This document shows, piece by piece, positions 1 to 6,614 of a stretch of DNA of 7,520 nt. Every line of letters begins with the position of its first letter. Position 1 is the first letter of the stretch. A program made the translations under genes and the position numbers. Source of the DNA: an uncultured Methylophaga sp. (lineage in GTDB: Bacteria; Pseudomonadota; Gammaproteobacteria; Nitrosococcales; Methylophagaceae); assembly GCA_946885755.1 (NCBI GenBank), contig CAMPHB010000058.1:1-7520 (forward strand), given 5' to 3'. Under the pieces are notes generated by a model. It did no database searches. It was not told where the DNA came from and saw only the letters and a program-made list of their open reading frames with translations.

Positions 1-407
1 CCGGTCAGAAAATTCGTTTAGCCGGACAGGGCAAAGCCGGCATGGGCGGCCAGGCCGGTGATTTGTACTTAGAAATTCAGATCGCCAGTCACCCGTTTTT
101 CCGTGTTGAAGACAAAGATTTATATCTGGATCTGCCGCTGGCGCCCTGGGAAGCAGCATTAGGCGCCAAAGTCACCGTGCCCACTTTGGCCGGCAAGATC
201 AGCCTGACCATTCCTGCCGGTGCCCGCAGCGGACAGAAAATGCGCCTTAAAGGCCGCGGCCTGCCCGGTAAAACCGCCGGCGATCAATTTGTCATATTAC
301 AAATCCAGACACCACCCGCCAGCAGCGATTCACAAAAAGTGCTGTACCGGAAAATGGCTGACAGTTTTGAATTTAATCCGCGCGAAGCGCTGGAAAAAGC
401 ATTTTAA
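1..407 (+). CDS. cbpA: CbpA/DnaJ-like co-chaperone, C-terminal part (5' end outside the window)
   Basis: Open from the window edge, reading from base 3, giving 134 residues before TAA at 405-407. The start codon and J domain lie upstream and are not visible. The visible part is a DnaJ-type substrate-binding region. A GQKIRLAGQGKAG stretch followed by GDLYLEI matches the end of the first C-terminal beta domain. The second domain follows with DLPLAPWEAALGAKVTVPT, IPAGARSGQKMRLKGRGLP and a GDQFV strand. The tail FNPREAL is characteristic of CbpA-type (class II, no zinc finger) proteins rather than classical DnaJ. The family delivers unfolded clients to DnaK in the cytoplasm; some members also bind DNA at the nucleoid. 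The ATG at 42 lies inside the conserved domain and is not the real start. The gene is immediately followed by the periplasmic protease and probably shares its transcript. Family assignment is firm; CbpA rather than another class II J-protein is an inference. Confidence 0.9.
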   Translation, partial: GQKIRLAGQGKAGMGGQAGDLYLEIQIASHPFFRVEDKDLYLDLPLAPWEAALGAKVTVPTLAGKISLTIPAGARSGQKMRLKGRGLPGKTAGDQFVILQIQTPPASSDSQKVLYRKMADSFEFNPREALEKAF

Positions 408-411
408 GGAG
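406..411 (+). promoter_or_regulatory. Shine-Dalgarno of the protease gene, overlapping the cbpA stop codon
   Basis: AAGGAG begins within the TAA stop codon (405-407) of the upstream co-chaperone gene and sits 10 nt before the protease ATG at 422. The overlap favours translational coupling and co-transcription of the two genes, and it fixes the protease start. Confidence 0.8.
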
Positions 412-421
412 AACACCTGCC

Positions 422-1795
422 ATGATTCGTTTCAGATCTGCTTTGGTATGGCTTGCTGGTTTGACACTGATGGGACAACTCGCCTTTGCGGCGTTGCCGT
501 TTCCCTGGCTGAATGACGATCAGCAAATGCCGACGCTGGCACCAATGCTGGATCGCAGCAAACCGGCGGTGGTCAATATCGCCACCCGCGCCGAAGTGCC
601 GGTACGTGACAACCCTTTGCTGAGTGATCCGTTTTTCCGGCGGTTTTTTGATATTCCCGATCAGCCACGTACCCGGCAAGCACAAAGTCTTGGCTCCGGG
701 GTGATTTTTAATGCCCGTGAAGGGCTGGTACTGACCAATAATCATGTGGTGCAGCGCGCCGATGAAATCACCGTATCACTGGTAGATGGCCGCAGTTTTC
801 AGGCGGAAGTGGTGGGCACCGATCCCGCTACCGATATCGCCTTGATTAAGATCCCCGCAGAAGATCTCAATGCCCTGCCACTGGCAGACTCCGATAAATT
901 GCGGGTCGGCGATTTTGTGGTCGCCATCGGTAATCCGTTTGGTCTCGGCCAGACAGTAACCTCAGGTATTGTCAGTGCGCTTAGCCGCAGTGGTTTAGGG
1001 CTCGAAGGTTATGAAGATTTTATTCAAACCGACGCCTCGATTAATCCTGGTAATTCAGGTGGTGCGCTGGTTAACCTGCGCGGTGAACTGGTCGGCATTA
1101 ATACGGCGATTTTTTCACCGCAAAACTCCGGCAACATTGGTATTGGTTTTGCCATCCCCAGTAATCTGGTGCAACAAGTCACCGATCAGCTACTGGAACA
1201 TGGTGAAGTACGCCGTGCTTATTTAGGTGTGCAAATGCAGGACATCACACCCGAACTGGCACAGGCCTTTGATATCGAATACAGCCGCGGCGCGATTGTC
1301 ACCAAAGTCGCTCCGGATTCAGCGGCAGAAAAGGCCGGCTTACAAGTGGGTGACATTGTTACTGCAGTAGATGGTGTATCACTGAAAAACGCGGCCAACC
1401 TGCGCAATGCCATTGGTTTGGTACTGGTCGGCAAAACCATCGAACTGGACATTCTCCGTGATGGCAAAGCCCGCACAATAAAAGCCACTGTCACCGAAAG
1501 TCAGCAAAGCCGGTTGAACAATGGCAATGTTCATCCCAAATTATCCGGTGTGACGTTTGAGGACATCGATCCATCATCACCTTACTACGGTCAGGTCAAA
1601 GGTGTGCTGATTTATCAGGTGGAACGCGGCAGCCCGGCCTGGCAGGCGGGTCTGCGCAGCGGCGATATTGTCACCTCGGTCAACCGCCAGCCAGTCAAAG
1701 ATTTGGAGCAATTCAAACCATTGGTCAAAAACCAGCCCGAATTGTTGCTGAATATTGTCCGTGGAGACCGGGCCATGTTTTTATTGCTGCGCTAA
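422..1795 (+). CDS. degQ: Periplasmic Do-family (DegQ-type) serine endoprotease
   Basis: A 457-aa HtrA-family protease that degrades, and may chaperone, misfolded envelope proteins in the periplasm. Residues 1-23 form a signal peptide (Arg3/Arg5, hydrophobic core, AFA cleavage motif, mature start at Ala24). The trypsin-like domain carries the full triad: His108 in TNNHVV, Asp138 in ATDIALIK and Ser212 in GNSGGAL. The oxyanion region (INPGNSGG) is intact, so the enzyme should be active. Two PDZ domains follow at about 266-356 (starting AYLGVQMQDI) and 372-456. The LA loop between about residues 62 and 88 is short and lacks Cys. Together with a length near that of E. coli DegQ (455 aa), this favours DegQ over DegP. 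It lies 14 nt downstream of the co-chaperone gene and probably uses that gene's promoter. I see no sigma-E-type promoter directly in front of it. Family is certain; the DegQ label is the best fit among DegP, DegQ and MucD. Confidence 0.95.
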   Translation: MIRFRSALVWLAGLTLMGQLAFAALPFPWLNDDQQMPTLAPMLDRSKPAVVNIATRAEVPVRDNPLLSDPFFRRFFDIPDQPRTRQAQSLGSGVIFNAREGLVLTNNHVVQRADEITVSLVDGRSFQAEVVGTDPATDIALIKIPAEDLNALPLADSDKLRVGDFVVAIGNPFGLGQTVTSGIVSALSRSGLGLEGYEDFIQTDASINPGNSGGALVNLRGELVGINTAIFSPQNSGNIGIGFAIPSNLVQQVTDQLLEHGEVRRAYLGVQMQDITPELAQAFDIEYSRGAIVTKVAPDSAAEKAGLQVGDIVTAVDGVSLKNAANLRNAIGLVLVGKTIELDILRDGKARTIKATVTESQQSRLNNGNVHPKLSGVTFEDIDPSSPYYGQVKGVLIYQVERGSPAWQAGLRSGDIVTSVNRQPVKDLEQFKPLVKNQPELLLNIVRGDRAMFLLLR

Positions 1796-3290
<1,495 letters not shown>

Positions 3291-3293
3291 CGG

Positions 3294-3686
3294 TTACGCC
3301 GACACCATATCACTGTATGGATCACTGGCCCGGCGGCCAACCCGTTTGGCAGAACGACGCTCGCCCTGATAATACATATCACGCATAACATAACCGTTAC
3401 TGCGCCGATCATCCTGCTGCCGGCGATCGGCATAATGCCGGAACTGACAATCACAGTCCGTCATCCGGTCGCAGGCATTCAGCGGCAGTTTAGGCGCCTG
3501 CCCACTCAGAAAAATAATTGATGAACATTGCAAAGCCGCCTGACAGGCTTGTTCACAAGGCTTTATTTTGACCGCCCGAAAACGCGGGTCATGACTGTCC
3601 TGACTTTCCGCCAGATGATCAATGGGGTCAGCAATCAAATAAAAAACTATCGCCGCCACCACAAACAGTAATACCAGAATCTCCAT
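3294..3686 (-). CDS. Conserved-looking small membrane-anchored Cys/Arg-rich protein of unknown function
   Basis: A 130-aa protein with no function I can assign. Residues 2-18 are a hydrophobic segment (ILVLLFVVAAIVFYLIA) that probably anchors the N terminus in the inner membrane. The remainder is soluble, with six Cys at 44, 48, 54, 72, 78 and 80 arranged as CEQAC, then C, then an ACDRMTDCDC cluster. The C-terminal third repeats paired arginines: ADRR (86-89), DDRR (92-95), ERR (109-111) and GRR (117-119). The combination of an FRAV strand, a KLPLNAC-type motif, a CDC motif and DRR repeats resembles small uncharacterised proteins I recall from other gammaproteobacteria, but I cannot confirm that by search. 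The clustered Cys suggest metal binding or redox chemistry; this is inference. It converges with gdhA, the stops being 3 nt apart, and has a plausible promoter at 3719-3747. No strong Shine-Dalgarno is seen; GAAAG lies upstream. The start was chosen because the hydrophobic segment begins at once. Confidence 0.75.
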   Translation of the reverse strand: MEILVLLFVVAAIVFYLIADPIDHLAESQDSHDPRFRAVKIKPCEQACQAALQCSSIIFLSGQAPKLPLNACDRMTDCDCQFRHYADRRQQDDRRSNGYVMRDMYYQGERRSAKRVGRRASDPYSDMVSA

Positions 3687-3718
3687 ACGGATTTCTTTCA
3701 GTCATGTTACATACCATA

Positions 3719-3747
3719 TTTATGCGCCTTTTTTGGGACGCTGGCAA
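3719..3747 (-). promoter_or_regulatory. Candidate sigma70 promoter for the small membrane protein
   Basis: On the minus strand, TTGCCA (3742-3747) matches TTGACA at five of six positions. It is followed after exactly 17 bp by CATAAA (3719-3724), which matches TATAAT at four of six. Transcription would start near 3712, giving a leader of about 26 nt before the ATG at 3686. The spacing and position are good, but the evidence is motif matching only. Confidence 0.45.
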
Positions 3748-3797
3748 TGGTCTTGTAATGTGCGGCACCGCAAACTTTTTGAGTATTAAGTTGCTGT

Positions 3798-3817
3798 TTT
3801 TACATACTTTTACATGC
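3798..3817 (+). repeat. Tandem 10-bp duplication in the divergent intergenic region
   Basis: TTTTACATAC is followed directly by TTTTACATGC, identical at nine of ten positions. It lies between the small membrane protein gene and the His-rich protein gene. It could be a regulator-binding direct repeat or a simple slippage product. A very weak -35/-10 pair (TTGAGT at 3779-3784 and CATACT at 3803-3808, 18-bp spacer) overlaps it. Confidence 0.4.
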
Positions 3818-3842
3818 CTTGACCCAACTTCGCGTTGCAAAG

Positions 3843-3858
3843 GATTAGTCTGTTAATC
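3843..3858. repeat. Short inverted repeat upstream of the His-rich protein gene
   Basis: GATTA at 3843-3847 and TAATC at 3854-3858 form a perfect 5-bp inverted repeat with a 6-bp spacer, 29 bp before the ATG at 3888. It could be an operator or a leader hairpin. It is short enough to arise by chance. Confidence 0.3.
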
Positions 3859-3887
3859 GTAATCAGAATTTACGCGAGGCTAAGACG

Positions 3888-4211
3888 ATGGCTACAAACA
3901 CTCTGAAAAAAACCGGCATTGTTTTGTTGGTGTCGGGCATGTTGATGGCTTTATCGGTCAATCAGGCCAAAGCAGATGTGGATGTCCATATCGGCTTCGG
4001 TTTCCCGGTATTCAGTGGCTATCATCATGGTTATTCACATCATCATAACCATCATTACAAAAAGCACTATTACCAGCCAAAACACTATTACAAACACCGG
4101 TCACATTATGGCTACCATGATTATGGCCATAAACGGCATTACAAACGTGATTATCACCGGGGCCACCGCTGGAATAACAGCTACCGCAGCAACCACCGCT
4201 ACTGGCATTAA
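3888..4211 (+). CDS. Small exported His/Tyr-rich protein, possible metal binder
   Basis: A 107-aa protein. Residues 1-29 form a clear Sec signal peptide: Lys7/Lys8, hydrophobic core 11-22, AKA cleavage motif at 27-29. The mature part is about 78 residues and extremely biased: 19 His and 14 Tyr, plus many Lys and Arg, with no Cys. After a short ordered-looking start (DVDVHIGFGFPVF), it runs into HH and HHH clusters (46-56), a duplicated KHYY motif (59-62 and 65-68) and repeated HxxH, YH and GH pairs to the C-terminal WH. Such composition suits binding of Zn, Ni, Cu or Fe in the periplasm or outside the cell, and the strong positive charge could also favour polyanion or surface binding. These roles are inferred from composition only. 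A GAGG Shine-Dalgarno (3876-3879) precedes the ATG by 8 nt. The gene converges with the siderophore receptor. Its signal peptide and RBS support it as real despite low complexity. Confidence 0.75.
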   Translation: MATNTLKKTGIVLLVSGMLMALSVNQAKADVDVHIGFGFPVFSGYHHGYSHHHNHHYKKHYYQPKHYYKHRSHYGYHDYGHKRHYKRDYHRGHRWNNSYRSNHRYWH

Positions 4212-4230
4212 TCTTTCTGCGCTTTTGGGC

Positions 4231-4265
4231 AAAAAAAAAGGGTTCACCGGCAAACCGGTGAACCC
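4231..4265 (-). terminator. Strong intrinsic terminator of the TonB-dependent receptor gene
   Basis: GGGTTCACCGG (4240-4250) pairs perfectly with CCGGTGAACCC (4255-4265) across a 4-nt CAAA loop, an 11-bp stem. Nine A residues lie at 4231-4239, so on the minus strand the hairpin is followed by nine T. This is a textbook terminator for leftward transcription, about 60 nt beyond the receptor stop. There is no T-run on the right side, so for the rightward His-rich gene it would be only a hairpin without a tail. Confidence 0.92.
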
Positions 4266-4269
4266 TAAT

Positions 4270-4283
4270 CCAGTAAGCACTGG
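4270..4283. other. Hairpin in the 3' untranslated region of the receptor transcript
   Basis: CCAGT (4270-4274) and ACTGG (4279-4283) form a perfect 5-bp stem with a 4-nt loop, 4 bp from the terminator stem. It may form in the receptor mRNA tail; its function is unknown. Confidence 0.4.
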
Positions 4284-4297
4284 AGAGAGAACTAAAT

Positions 4298-4315
4298 GCC
4301 CGTTTAGCAGCGGGC
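4298..4315. other. Second hairpin in the receptor 3' untranslated region
   Basis: GCCCG (4298-4302) and CGGGC (4311-4315) pair over an 8-nt loop, just past the receptor stop codon in the leftward direction. There is no T-run, so it is not a terminator by itself. Confidence 0.35.
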
Positions 4316-4324
4316 CGGCTGTTT

Positions 4325-6427
4325 TTAAAAGCTGTAGCGAACGTTGGCAGTGACGTTACGGCGTTCACCAAAGCCGCAATCCGCGCCTTCGCTGCGGCAC
4401 CATGACACAAACTCTTCATCGGTCAGGTTTTTGGCATCCAAGGTAAAATCCCACTGTTCGATGCTGTAACCGAGCATGGCGTCATAAAGTGTTTCTGACG
4501 GCACTTCTGGTGCATTACCAGCACCAACGTTGTCGCCGATATAACGAATACCGGCACCGACACGCCAGTTATTGCCCAGATAAAGCTTGTTCCACCAGGT
4601 GGCAATTTGTTCGGCCACATACGGCAGGCGATCACCGGTGCTGTCATTTTTGGCATTCAAATCGGTGTAGCCCAACTGGGTTTCAAAGTTGTTCCAGCGC
4701 TTATTGATCTGCAATTCCCAACCATCAACCACCGCACCGATTTGCTCAACACCACCCGGCGTTGCACCATCACTGATACGATTTTCCTGAGTAATATCAA
4801 AATAAGCTGCCGTGATCGCCAGCGTTTTATCCGGCGATAAATATTTGAAACCGATTTCTTCCTGATCACCGGTGGTCGGCTTCAGCGTACTGGCCGTTGC
4901 CGTGCCATCGGTGCCAAGATTCATGCTGAAAGCTTCGGAATAACTGATATACGGTGACAAACCATTATCAAAGCGATACATCAGGCCAATCCGGCCAGTG
5001 GTTTCTTCTTCATCACTGACGGTATCTGGCCCCGTCACCGCCAGCGTACGGTTTTCTGCCCAGTCATGACGCAGACCGGTAGATAAAACCACGCGGCCGA
5101 TTTCGATATGGTCAGCGAGATAAACGCCAACCTGTTCGATTTCATTGTCCGGCCGATCGGTCGGATTAATAACCTGATCTTGCAAATTACCATATTGCGG
5201 GTTGTAAACATTGATATCACCGCCCAGACCATAGCCGTAAAAATAATTATCCTGCTCCCATCGGGCATCCTGCCGATCGATACCCACAACCAAATTATGA
5301 CGGGTCATGGCCAGATCAAAGACCCCGTTTACCCGTGCATCAATGTTAAAAACACGGGTTTCAGCATCGGCGGTAAAAATGGTCCGCGGTGCAAAACCAT
5401 TGGCATCCGGTACGCTGGGAATACTGATCCAGTGCTCGCGGGTTTCGGTGCTGGAATCGGTGTAACGTGCGGTAGTGGAAAATGTCCAGTTATCAGCAAA
5501 CTGATGATCAAAAAACAGCGTTACTTCGGTTTTTTCACGATCGTATTTATCCCAGCCCGGCTCACCGACAAAGGTATCTGAATCAATATAACCGAGGCTA
5601 CCCCGATCCAGCGTACCGGCTTGCGGAAGGAACTGCGCCGATACCTGACCTTTGTTTTCCTGACGATTCAACAGCAGCGACATGCTGGTTTTATCACTGA
5701 TATTCCAGGTAAATGATGGCGCGATTAAATAACCATCATCTTCAACATGATCGACCTGTGTATCGCTGTCACGCTGCAGACCAACAACGCGATAAAGAAA
5801 TTGCTCATTGTCATCCACTGGACCTGTGACATCAAAAGCAACTTGTTTACGATTATAGGAACCGTACTGTCCCCAAATCTCGCCGCCTTTTTCGGCTTTT
5901 GGCAGTTTGGAAACACCATTGATAATCCCGCCCAGATCGCCCTGACCGTAAAGCATTGATGACGGGCCTTTCAGAACTTCCAGGCTTTCCAATGCATAAA
6001 TATTGGTGCGAACACTGTTATAAGAACCGTAAATTTCACGCAGACCATCTAAATAACGGCCGGCATTGATACCCCGGATACTGGCACCGTCGATCCGCGT
6101 ATCCAGGCCAAAGTTACCGGCATAAACGCCCGGCGTATAAAGTAACGCATCCTGAATGGTTTTAGCACCGGTGTCTTTCATAAACTCCGGATCAACAATC
6201 GAAATAGAATACGGCTGATCCTGAATCGGCGCATTCAGTTTGCCAACTTCCGGCTCTTTGTCTAATTCAATGTAACCCAGTGCATCAGCGGCTTTCGAGG
6301 TGACTGAAACCGTCGGCAGTTCAACTGAGCTATCCTCGGTTTCTTCGGCCATTGCTGGCAAGGTGATAAACAGAGATAAAATGGCTGGCACGCAGAATAG
6401 CCGCAACCCGCTGGCAGAGTGGTTCAT
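4325..6427 (-). CDS. TonB-dependent siderophore receptor (ferrichrome/FhuA-like superfamily)
   Basis: A 700-aa outer-membrane receptor that imports ferric-siderophore using TonB/ExbBD energy. Residues 1-27 are a signal peptide ending AMA. A TonB-box-like stretch, LPTVSVTS, lies at 37-44. There is no N-terminal STN signalling domain, so it should be a pure transducer. The plug (about 65-175) shows QDQPYSISIVD, the IQDALLYTPGV helix, SIRGI and the signature LESLEVLKGPSSMLYGQGD ending in an INGVSKLP segment. The 22-strand barrel follows and ends in the typical RYSF with terminal Phe700. Cys677 and Cys684, in the last extracellular loop region, probably form a disulfide, as in many siderophore receptors of this type. 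TCAGGT at 6435-6440 serves as Shine-Dalgarno. A promoter at 6483-6511 and a Fur-like box at 6456-6474 indicate iron repression. No TonB, ABC transporter or biosynthesis gene is in the window, so the ligand cannot be named. The gene diverges from oxyR. Confidence 0.95.
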   Translation of the reverse strand: MNHSASGLRLFCVPAILSLFITLPAMAEETEDSSVELPTVSVTSKAADALGYIELDKEPEVGKLNAPIQDQPYSISIVDPEFMKDTGAKTIQDALLYTPGVYAGNFGLDTRIDGASIRGINAGRYLDGLREIYGSYNSVRTNIYALESLEVLKGPSSMLYGQGDLGGIINGVSKLPKAEKGGEIWGQYGSYNRKQVAFDVTGPVDDNEQFLYRVVGLQRDSDTQVDHVEDDGYLIAPSFTWNISDKTSMSLLLNRQENKGQVSAQFLPQAGTLDRGSLGYIDSDTFVGEPGWDKYDREKTEVTLFFDHQFADNWTFSTTARYTDSSTETREHWISIPSVPDANGFAPRTIFTADAETRVFNIDARVNGVFDLAMTRHNLVVGIDRQDARWEQDNYFYGYGLGGDINVYNPQYGNLQDQVINPTDRPDNEIEQVGVYLADHIEIGRVVLSTGLRHDWAENRTLAVTGPDTVSDEEETTGRIGLMYRFDNGLSPYISYSEAFSMNLGTDGTATASTLKPTTGDQEEIGFKYLSPDKTLAITAAYFDITQENRISDGATPGGVEQIGAVVDGWELQINKRWNNFETQLGYTDLNAKNDSTGDRLPYVAEQIATWWNKLYLGNNWRVGAGIRYIGDNVGAGNAPEVPSETLYDAMLGYSIEQWDFTLDAKNLTDEEFVSWCRSEGADCGFGERRNVTANVRYSF

Positions 6428-6455
6428 TGTTAATACCTGATTTTTGAAAGTTAAG

Positions 6456-6474
6456 CTAAATGAGAATGATTAAG
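6456..6474 (-). promoter_or_regulatory. Fur box of the siderophore receptor gene
   Basis: The plus-strand 19-mer from 6456 (core AAATGAGAATGATTAA) matches the Fur consensus GATAATGATAATCATTATC at 12 of 19 positions, including the central AATGA-AAT-ATT pattern. It lies 29 bp upstream of the receptor start codon and just downstream of the predicted transcription start near 6476. Bound Fe-Fur would block initiation. The regulon logic fits a siderophore receptor. Confidence 0.75.
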
Positions 6475-6482
6475 TTTTGCGG

Positions 6483-6511
6483 ATAGTAAAGACTTAAACA
6501 GCAACTGTCAA
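6483..6511 (-). promoter_or_regulatory. Sigma70 promoter of the siderophore receptor gene
   Basis: On the minus strand a perfect -35 hexamer, TTGACA (6506-6511), is followed after exactly 17 bp by TACTAT (6483-6488), four of six matches to TATAAT. The predicted start is near 6476, immediately before the Fur-like box, and the leader is about 50 nt. A strong -35 with downstream Fur control is typical for a highly induced iron-uptake gene. Confidence 0.6.
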
Positions 6512-6528
6512 CGCAGGTTTTGTGTGGG

Positions 6529-6549
6529 TATTGGTTCATGCGCACAATA
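6529..6549. promoter_or_regulatory. Inverted repeat in the receptor-oxyR divergent region, possible regulator site
   Basis: TATTG (6529-6533) and CAATA (6545-6549) form a perfect inverted repeat with an 11-bp spacer that itself contains the palindrome TGCGCA. It sits between the receptor promoter and oxyR, where a LysR-type regulator could bind for autoregulation. It does not match the OxyR ATAG-N7-CTAT consensus, so the protein that would bind is unknown. Confidence 0.35.
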
Positions 6550-6559
6550 TGTAAACAAC

Positions 6560-6576
6560 AGCCTGCTCGTCAGGCT
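6560..6576 (+). other. Hairpin-forming dyad upstream of oxyR
   Basis: AGCCTG (6560-6565) and CAGGCT (6571-6576) form a perfect 6-bp stem with a 5-nt loop, ending 38 bp before the oxyR ATG. No T-run follows on the plus strand. It could be a leader-RNA structure or an operator. I see no confident oxyR promoter around it: the nearest -10-like hexamers (TAAGAT 6582-6587, GATACT 6585-6590) lack a good -35. Confidence 0.4.
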
Positions 6577-6614
6577 TAAGATAAGATACTGATTCATATT
6601 GCTAAGAGTGTCCG

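Noticed and set aside
404..745. 113-codon minus-strand open frame inside the protease gene
   Set aside because: It lies antisense to the well-conserved signal peptide and catalytic region of the protease and shows no domain of its own.
3628..3840. 70-codon open frame on the minus strand upstream of the small membrane protein
   Set aside because: It overlaps the start of the better-supported gene in another frame, spans its likely promoter and has no recognisable domain or good ribosome binding site.
3824..3854. Sigma-E-like promoter (CCAACTT followed by GTCTGTT) before the His-rich gene
   Set aside because: The -35 lacks the GG of GGAACTT, the -10 is imperfect and the 17-bp spacer is about 2 bp longer than the usual arrangement.
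4284..4305. Apparent ribosome binding site and ATG (GGAGAGAG then ATG at 4296) on the plus strand
   Set aside because: The frame stops after three codons.
3976..4419. Long open frames overlapping the His-rich gene on both strands (for example 3976-4353 + and 4012-4419 -)
   Set aside because: CAT/CAC/TAC-rich codons leave the other frames open. These frames show no signal peptide or family motif, and one runs into the terminator region and the receptor gene.
6482..6497. OxyR half-site starting ATAG at 6483
   Set aside because: The expected CTAT arm at the right spacing is absent (TTAA instead), and the bases form the -10 element of the receptor promoter.
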